The notes under the pieces are model-generated. The model was given only the letters and a program-made list of their open reading frames with translations, searched no databases and was not told where the DNA came from. Shown here one piece after another: positions 6,309-10,340 of a stretch of 10,340 bases of DNA (within the stretch, counting starts at the first letter, position 1; each line of letters begins with the position of its first letter). Source of the stretch: Halococcaceae archaeon (GTDB lineage: Archaea > Halobacteriota > Halobacteria > Halobacteriales > Halalkalicoccaceae). Location of the stretch: assembly GCA_007129135.1 (NCBI GenBank), contig SKWB01000172.1, positions 1-10,340 on the forward strand. The letters run 5' to 3'. The position numbers and the translations under genes were made by a program.

Positions 6309-7766
6309 ATGGCAACGGAAGCGAAGACAGCCAGGGCGGAGTGGGGGAGTCGGTTCGGCTTCCTGATGGCGATGATCGGGGCCATGGTCGGCGTGGGGAA
6401 CATCTGGCGCTTCCCGTTCGTCACCGGTGAGAACGGCGGGGGCGCGTTCATCCTCGCCTTCCTCATCCTGCTGTTCCTGCTCATGATCCCCGGCCTGATG
6501 GCCGAAGTCGCCCTCGGGAAGTACACCGGGAAAGGTATCATCGGGGCGATCCGCGACGCCACCGGTCCGGGAACCGCCGCCGGCCTCGGCGTGATCGTCC
6601 TCATCGTCAACATCGCGCTGATGACCTACTACTCGCCCGTCGTCGGGTGGACGCTCTACTACATGATCCACTCGTATCTCTTCACTTTCACGGGTGCGGG
6701 CTTCGAGGCGGGGGCGTTCCTCGGCGCGCTCTTCGACAACCCGGTCCTGATGATCGCGCTACACACGGCCGTGATGGCGATCATCGCGAGCGTGCTCTAC
6801 CTCGGTATCTCGAACGGGGTCGAGCGCCTCGTCGTCTACGCGGTTCCCGCGCTCGTGCTCGGACTCGCGGCCATCGCGATCCGAGCGGTGACCCTCCCCG
6901 GTGCCTCCGAGGGCCTCGTCTTCACGTTCACCGTCCAGTGGGAGTACCTCACGTTCAGTCAGACGTGGATCGAGGCGCTCGCCCAGGCGCTCTTCTCGAC
7001 CGGCCTCGGCTGGGGGATCGCCATCACGGTGGGGAGCTACCTCCGCGAGTACGACGACGCCCCGCTCGGCGGCGGCGTCTTCACCGCGGTCGGCGAGGCC
7101 TCTATCGGCGTCCTCGCCGCGTTCGCGATCTTCCCGCTGGTGTTCGCCTTCGGCGTCGACCCGGCCTCGGGTGCGGGTCTCACGTTCGAGGCGCTCCCGC
7201 AGGTGTTCATCGAGATGCCCGGTGGGGCGATCTGGGCGATCGTCTTCTTCACCGGCTTCTTCCTCGCCGCGATCACCTCCGCCGTGGTGATCACCGAAGT
7301 CGGCGTGACGACCGTCTCCGAGGAGACGAGGCTCTCACGGAACCAGTCCGTCCTCGGGGTCTGTGGCGTGATCTGGCTGTTCGGCCTGCCGAGCGCCTAC
7401 TCGGTTGAGATCCTCGAGTTCGGTGACGACACGTTCGCGCTCTGGGGGCTACCGCTCGCGACGATCGCTATCCTGGTGGCGGTCGGCTGGTTCATGGGTC
7501 CGGAACGCCTGCGCGTGCTCTCGCTCAACCAGAACGCCGGGATACACGTCGGCCGCTGGTGGAACCCGCTCGTGAAGTACGTCGTCCCGCTGACGATGGT
7601 GTTCATCATGGCGGTGTTCGCCTGGGACTTCCGCGGCGAGGACATCATGATCGCCGGGATGGTGATGCTCGTCGGCGTCCCGCTGATCAGTTTCGCGGTG
7701 ATGCGCTACGTCGACGGCCGAGCCGAGCCACAGACACAGGCGGAAGCCACAGGGGGTGACGACTGA
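6309..7766 (+). CDS. Sodium-dependent transporter of the NSS/LeuT (SNF) family
   Basis: A 485-residue protein with 11-12 membrane helices, a Na+-coupled symporter of amino acids or related small molecules in the cytoplasmic membrane. Helix 1 has the signature GNIWRFPFVTGENGGGAF (30-47), whose unwound centre binds Na+ and substrate in LeuT. YYSPVVGW (107-114) matches helix 3 with a Tyr six residues before Trp. FSTGLGWGIAITVGSY (229-244) is the broken helix 6. AAITSAV (T323/S324) matches the Na2-site Thr-Ser of helix 8. The chosen ATG has a GAGGAG ahead of it and gives the normal short N-terminus. The substrate is not readable. Its TGA overlaps the ATG of the next gene by one base, so the two are surely co-translated, which suggests a two-component carrier like bacterial MetP-MetS. 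Confidence 0.95.
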   Translation: MATEAKTARAEWGSRFGFLMAMIGAMVGVGNIWRFPFVTGENGGGAFILAFLILLFLLMIPGLMAEVALGKYTGKGIIGAIRDATGPGTAAGLGVIVLIVNIALMTYYSPVVGWTLYYMIHSYLFTFTGAGFEAGAFLGALFDNPVLMIALHTAVMAIIASVLYLGISNGVERLVVYAVPALVLGLAAIAIRAVTLPGASEGLVFTFTVQWEYLTFSQTWIEALAQALFSTGLGWGIAITVGSYLREYDDAPLGGGVFTAVGEASIGVLAAFAIFPLVFAFGVDPASGAGLTFEALPQVFIEMPGGAIWAIVFFTGFFLAAITSAVVITEVGVTTVSEETRLSRNQSVLGVCGVIWLFGLPSAYSVEILEFGDDTFALWGLPLATIAILVAVGWFMGPERLRVLSLNQNAGIHVGRWWNPLVKYVVPLTMVFIMAVFAWDFRGEDIMIAGMVMLVGVPLISFAVMRYVDGRAEPQTQAEATGGDD

Positions 7767-8089
7767 TGGTCGATACGATCCCGATCGATACATGGATCGG
7801 GATGGCCGTCGCGATCGTCGCGTTCTGGGGCGTCGCCGCCTGGGCGATGATCCGGACGCTCAGACAGGAGGACAGGAAGGTCGAACTCCTGGAGGACCAG
7901 CGCCGGATCGACACCTACTCGCCGAGGGGGCTCTCCGAACTCCGGGAGTGGATCGAGGCGAACCCCGACGACCCGTACAGGGACGACGCGATCCGGCGGT
8001 ACAACGACTGCGTCGAGATACTCCGTGCGACCGACCGCCACTTCTACGAGTGGTCCGAGAGCGAAATCGAGCGGCTAGAACCGATCTAG
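7766..8089 (+). CDS. Single-helix small protein coupled to the NSS transporter (MetS-like position)
   Basis: A 107-residue protein with one membrane helix at about 11-28 (IGMAVAIVAFWGVAAWAM) followed by positively charged RTLRQEDRK, placing the rest inside the cell. The cytoplasmic part is charged and helical (residues 33-107) with a single Cys, C82. Its ATG shares the A of the transporter stop (TGATG), a strong sign of coupling. In Corynebacterium the NSS transporter MetP needs the small one-helix protein MetS; this gene has the same position and topology but is longer and I cannot see sequence identity, so the role as accessory subunit is inferred from position. The final TAG lies inside a CTAG that also supplies the stop of surE on the other strand. 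Confidence 0.85.
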   Translation: MVDTIPIDTWIGMAVAIVAFWGVAAWAMIRTLRQEDRKVELLEDQRRIDTYSPRGLSELREWIEANPDDPYRDDAIRRYNDCVEILRATDRHFYEWSESEIERLEPI

Positions 8090-8868
8090 AACGACTCGAC
8101 GACGCCGGAGAGCCCGTCACGTCCGGCCACCGACTGCGGGACTCTGAACGGGCTGACGCTCACCTCGCCCTCCGCGATCGCCCGGCGATCGCTGCCGATC
8201 GGGTAGAGAGCCGCGCAGTCGGCCAGATCCGGCAGCGAGCCGTTCGTCTCGGCCGTCGCCCAGAACGTGTCGTTCAGCGAGAGCCCCTCGCCCGAGGGCT
8301 CGACCGCGGTGTCGTAGTCGCCGATCGGTTCGGTGACCCGCATCGGCCCCTCGCTCTCGATCGGCGCGTTCACGTTGAGGTAGTCGACATCCTCGGGTAG
8401 CTCGCCGGCCAGCGCGCGCGCTGCGAGGAAGGCGGTCGCCTCGGCCGGCACCTCGTATGGGCTCCCGGTGGGCGGGAAGAACTCGGCGTGGTGGTAGCCC
8501 GAGACGGCGATCGCCGGCACGCCGAGAAAGGCGGCCTCGACGGCCGCGCCGACGGTTCCCGAGCGTCCGAGCAGGTACGAGCCGACGTTCGGCCCGACGT
8601 TGCAGCCCGAGACGACGAGGTCGAACTCGGCGTCCAGCCCGCGGAGGGCGTAGGCGACGCAGTCCGCCGGCGTCCCCTCGATCGCGGTCCCCCGGTCGTG
8701 TTCGGCGACGGAGACCGACTTCGACCGCTCCCGACCGACGCCGCTCTGGTTCGTCGCCGGGGCGACGGTCGTCACGGCCGCGAGCGGCGCGAGCGCGTCG
8801 GCCAGCGCGTGGAGGCCGGGGCTGTCGATGCCGTCGTCGTTCGTCAGGAGAACCCGTGGCTGACTCAT
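8086..8868 (-). CDS. surE: 5'/3'-nucleotidase SurE
   Basis: A 260-residue metal-dependent phosphatase that removes phosphate from nucleoside 5'- and 3'-monophosphates in the cytoplasm. The N-terminus VLLTNDDGIDSPGL carries D11 and D12, NQSGVG carries S42, and SGCNVGPNVG carries N90; these match the four metal ligands of bacterial SurE (D8, D9, S39, N92 in E. coli), in the same spacing. GTPADCVAYAL and SGTVGAAVEAAFLGVPAIAVS are further family blocks. I choose the ATG at 8868, which gives MSQPRVLLTNDDG; the upstream ATG at 8895 would add nine residues without family support. A weak TATA-like GATTTG lies about 26 bases ahead of 8868. It converges with the small transporter subunit gene, sharing the stop-codon bases. 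Confidence 0.96.
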   Translation of the reverse strand: MSQPRVLLTNDDGIDSPGLHALADALAPLAAVTTVAPATNQSGVGRERSKSVSVAEHDRGTAIEGTPADCVAYALRGLDAEFDLVVSGCNVGPNVGSYLLGRSGTVGAAVEAAFLGVPAIAVSGYHHAEFFPPTGSPYEVPAEATAFLAARALAGELPEDVDYLNVNAPIESEGPMRVTEPIGDYDTAVEPSGEGLSLNDTFWATAETNGSLPDLADCAALYPIGSDRRAIAEGEVSVSPFRVPQSVAGRDGLSGVVESF

Positions 8869-9571
8869 TGCACGCTCAAGCGGAAGCGACGACAAATCCC
8901 CTCCGGTTTCGCGGTGCCCCTCCCGGTGTGGCGTCCCGACAGCGTCGCTTCGCTCGTCGACCTACCCCGGACGGTCGCGGCCGTCCGGCAGTCCACATCC
9001 CCAGCGCGAGCGAACACGACGACCCGGGCCACCGGTCATCCGAGCGTCCCGAGGGACGCGACGGAGACTCCGGCCACGACCCCCCGGAGGACGGCCTTCG
9101 GATCGACCGTGCCCGGATTCGATCGCTACCGGGGAGAACGACGTATGCCCACTCGTTCTGGCGGCGAAAAGCTCCAGCTGTTTTGATTATGTGGAGTAAA
9201 GTGTACACTTATTCACATGGCGTGCGTCACTGTAGATACCCAACCGTGGGTACTGTGCTACGTGGAAAGGAGCGGAGGATCGAAGACTGTGCCTCGGACA
9301 TCCTCCAGTGCGGTTAATCACACTTCGTGTCCCTTTCCCTCGGACGGTTACGAGGCCCGAACGGGCCGGTTCGTACGCGTGAGTGAGTAACCCGCACAGT
9401 GACCTCTCCCCTCCTCCCACCGTGTCGGTGAGACCGTAGTGCCGGTGAGATCCGTCTTCACGACTCGTGCTCACTCGGATCTCCGGGGTATCTCGTCGTC
9501 TCTCGATCACGGATCGAACGATACCGGTGAGGGGTCTTCGCGGGGGATCCGGGTGGTCACGACGAGCTCGC
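8869..9571. other. Long stretch without a convincing gene
   Basis: Between surE and the flavoenzyme gene there are about 700 bases. From 8869 to about 9180 the GC content is high and the ORFs present are Arg/Ser/Pro-rich and not acidic, unlike real genes nearby; I see no domain in them. From 9181 the composition changes (24 G+C in 60 bases at 9181-9240). From 9422 to 9450 an imperfect tandem CGGTGAGA repeat occurs with a 17-base period. The minus-strand frame 9187-9510 (107 codons) is open but has low third-position GC and no recognised motif, so I do not call it a gene. Confidence 0.6.
9189..9375. ncRNA. Candidate structured RNA or regulatory region rich in inverted repeats
   Basis: Five inverted repeats follow one another. 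AAGTGTACACTT (9199-9210) is a perfect palindrome flanked by ATGTG (9189-9193) and CACAT (9214-9218). TACCCA-accg-TGGGTA (9237-9252) is a perfect 6-bp hairpin. GGAGGAT (9274-9280) pairs with ATCCTCC (9300-9306), with CGA/TCG inside. ACAC-ttc-GTGT lies at 9320-9330. TACGA GGCCCG (9349-9359) pairs with CGGGCC and TCGTA (9362-9375) with a 3-base bulge. It lacks the signs of tRNA, SRP RNA or RNase P RNA that I know. The strand cannot be told. It may be an RNA, a leader or a set of operators. Confidence 0.3.
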
Positions 9572-10340
9572 TCAGTCGAACCGGCTCAGTCGGAACGGCT
9601 CGATCGGACGGTCGCTCTCGCCGTCGACCACGAGATCCGAGAGCACCTCGCCGAGGACACTCGCGAACTTGTAGCCGTGGCCGGAGAAGCCCGCGCCGAC
9701 CACGACGTTCTCGTGGTCCGGGTGGGTGTCGACGACGAAGTGCTCGTCGGGCGTGTTCGTGAAGCTGCAGGTGGAAAGACGCATCGTCGGTCCCGCCGCG
9801 TCGGGGAAGTACCGCTCCGTGTACTCGCGCAGGAGCCGTTCGTCCTCCCGGTCCGGCTCCCGCCGCAGTTCTTCGGGGGTGCCCGTCTCCCCGCGGTGGT
9901 GGTACCGGCCGAGTTTGAAGCCGGGTACGGAGACGACCGGGAAGCCGTAGAAGTGGCCCTCGTCTGCCTCGTGGACGAACACCGGGAAGCTCTCGGGGGC
10001 GAACCGTTCTGGACTACTGGGCTGGAACCAGCCGAGGACCTGTCGCTCCGGGACGAGCAGGTCCGCGAGTCCGGGTAGCTGCGATGCGGCCCACGCACCC
10101 GCCGTGACGACGAGGCGCTCCGCGGTGTACTCACCCCTGTCGGTCTCGACCCGGACGCCCGACTCGCTCGCCGTCCACGACTCGACCGTCTCCCTCGCCC
10201 TGACCGTCGCGCCCTCCCGGTGGGCGGCCTCGACGTGGGCGACGATACCCTCCTCCGAGAGGAGGTAGCCGCCGTCGGCCTGGTGGATCGCGACGTGGTC
10301 CTCGGGGAGCCGGTAGCCGGGATACCGCTCTCGCAGTTCC
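9572..10340 (-). CDS. Sarcosine oxidase / N-methyltryptophan oxidase-like FAD enzyme, C-terminal part
   Basis: Partial: the 5' end is beyond the right edge. The frame is open from 10339 to the TGA at 9572-9574, giving 255 residues. It has the layout of monomeric sarcosine oxidase: GGYLLSEEGIVAHVEAAHREGATV (substrate-domain entry and NAD(P)-like second half), LVVTAGAWA (FAD-domain strand), a central beta-sheet region with FKLGRYHH, then RLSTCSFTNTPDEHFVVDTHP, in which the Cys matches the residue that binds FAD covalently in MSOX, and VVGAGFSGHGYKFASVLGEVLSDL, the closing FAD-binding helix. Such enzymes oxidise N-methyl amino acids to glycine-type products, formaldehyde and H2O2. The exact substrate cannot be told from these residues; related solA-type and other amino-acid oxidases remain possible. 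The N-terminal GXGXXG motif is not in the window. Confidence 0.9.
   Translation of the reverse strand, partial: ELRERYPGYRLPEDHVAIHQADGGYLLSEEGIVAHVEAAHREGATVRARETVESWTASESGVRVETDRGEYTAERLVVTAGAWAASQLPGLADLLVPERQVLGWFQPSSPERFAPESFPVFVHEADEGHFYGFPVVSVPGFKLGRYHHRGETGTPEELRREPDREDERLLREYTERYFPDAAGPTMRLSTCSFTNTPDEHFVVDTHPDHENVVVGAGFSGHGYKFASVLGEVLSDLVVDGESDRPIEPFRLSRFD

Noticed and set aside
8869..8895. ATG at 8895 as surE start
   Set aside because: It would add nine residues before the conserved VLLTNDDG start; the ATG at 8868 places the metal ligands at the family's usual residue numbers.
8876..9208. Minus-strand ORF of 110 codons upstream of surE
   Set aside because: Arg/Ser/Pro-rich, basic composition unlike halophilic proteins; no motif.
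9189..9317. Plus-strand 42-codon ORF with four Cys/His-rich positions
   Set aside because: The Cys are not in CPXCG-like zinc motifs and codon use differs from the region; no promoter and start signal stands out.
9376..9395. GAGTGAGTAACCCGC looks like the GTGAGTAAC stretch of 16S rRNA
   Set aside because: Flanking bases do not continue as 16S rRNA; a short chance match.
9187..9510. Minus-strand ORF of 107 codons over the hairpin-rich region
   Set aside because: Low third-position GC, not acidic, no domain seen; it covers the inverted repeats, which better explain the segment. Not excluded if homologues exist.

Overview
The window reads as chromosomal DNA from a halophilic archaeon (class Halobacteria). 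The proteins are rich in Asp and Glu, the coding DNA is GC-rich, and several genes have a TATA-like box about 25-30 bases before the start codon, as expected for leaderless archaeal transcripts. The window also holds an archaeal KH/beta-CASP nuclease (FttA/aCPSF1), a separate large subunit of methylmalonyl-CoA mutase, and a Tat-exported acidic protein. No species can be named from the sequence alone. I see no rRNA, tRNA, CRISPR array, transposase or prophage gene.

Left part (1-2442): the 3' end of methylmalonyl-CoA mutase large subunit is followed on the same strand by methylmalonyl-CoA epimerase, which together serve the propionyl-CoA to succinyl-CoA route. Convergent to them is a Tat-exported DsbA-like protein with one active-site Cys and a long Asp/Gly/Ser tail. 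Upstream of it, on the same strand, lies a DsbB-type membrane oxidase, so the two form a likely extracytoplasmic disulfide pair.

Middle (2443-6245): the transcription termination nuclease FttA/aCPSF1 lies 37 nt upstream of dsbB on the same strand. A roughly 290-base divergent region separates it from an unrecognised acidic protein with a His cluster. Next come a convergent multi-pass membrane protein of a haloarchaeal family and a divergent two-helix mini membrane protein.

Right part (6246-10340): a sodium-dependent transporter of the LeuT/NSS family is translationally coupled to a one-helix small protein, a layout like bacterial MetP-MetS. Convergent to it, sharing a CTAG as the stop of both genes, is the nucleotidase SurE. 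A gene-poor stretch of about 700 bases follows, containing a low-GC segment with at least five closely spaced inverted repeats (possible structured RNA or regulatory region). The window ends in a partial sarcosine-oxidase-like flavoenzyme.

Most of the window is ordinary core genome. The parts most worth a second look are the hairpin-rich region near 9189-9375, the transporter/small-subunit pair, and the single-Cys DsbA-like protein next to DsbB.
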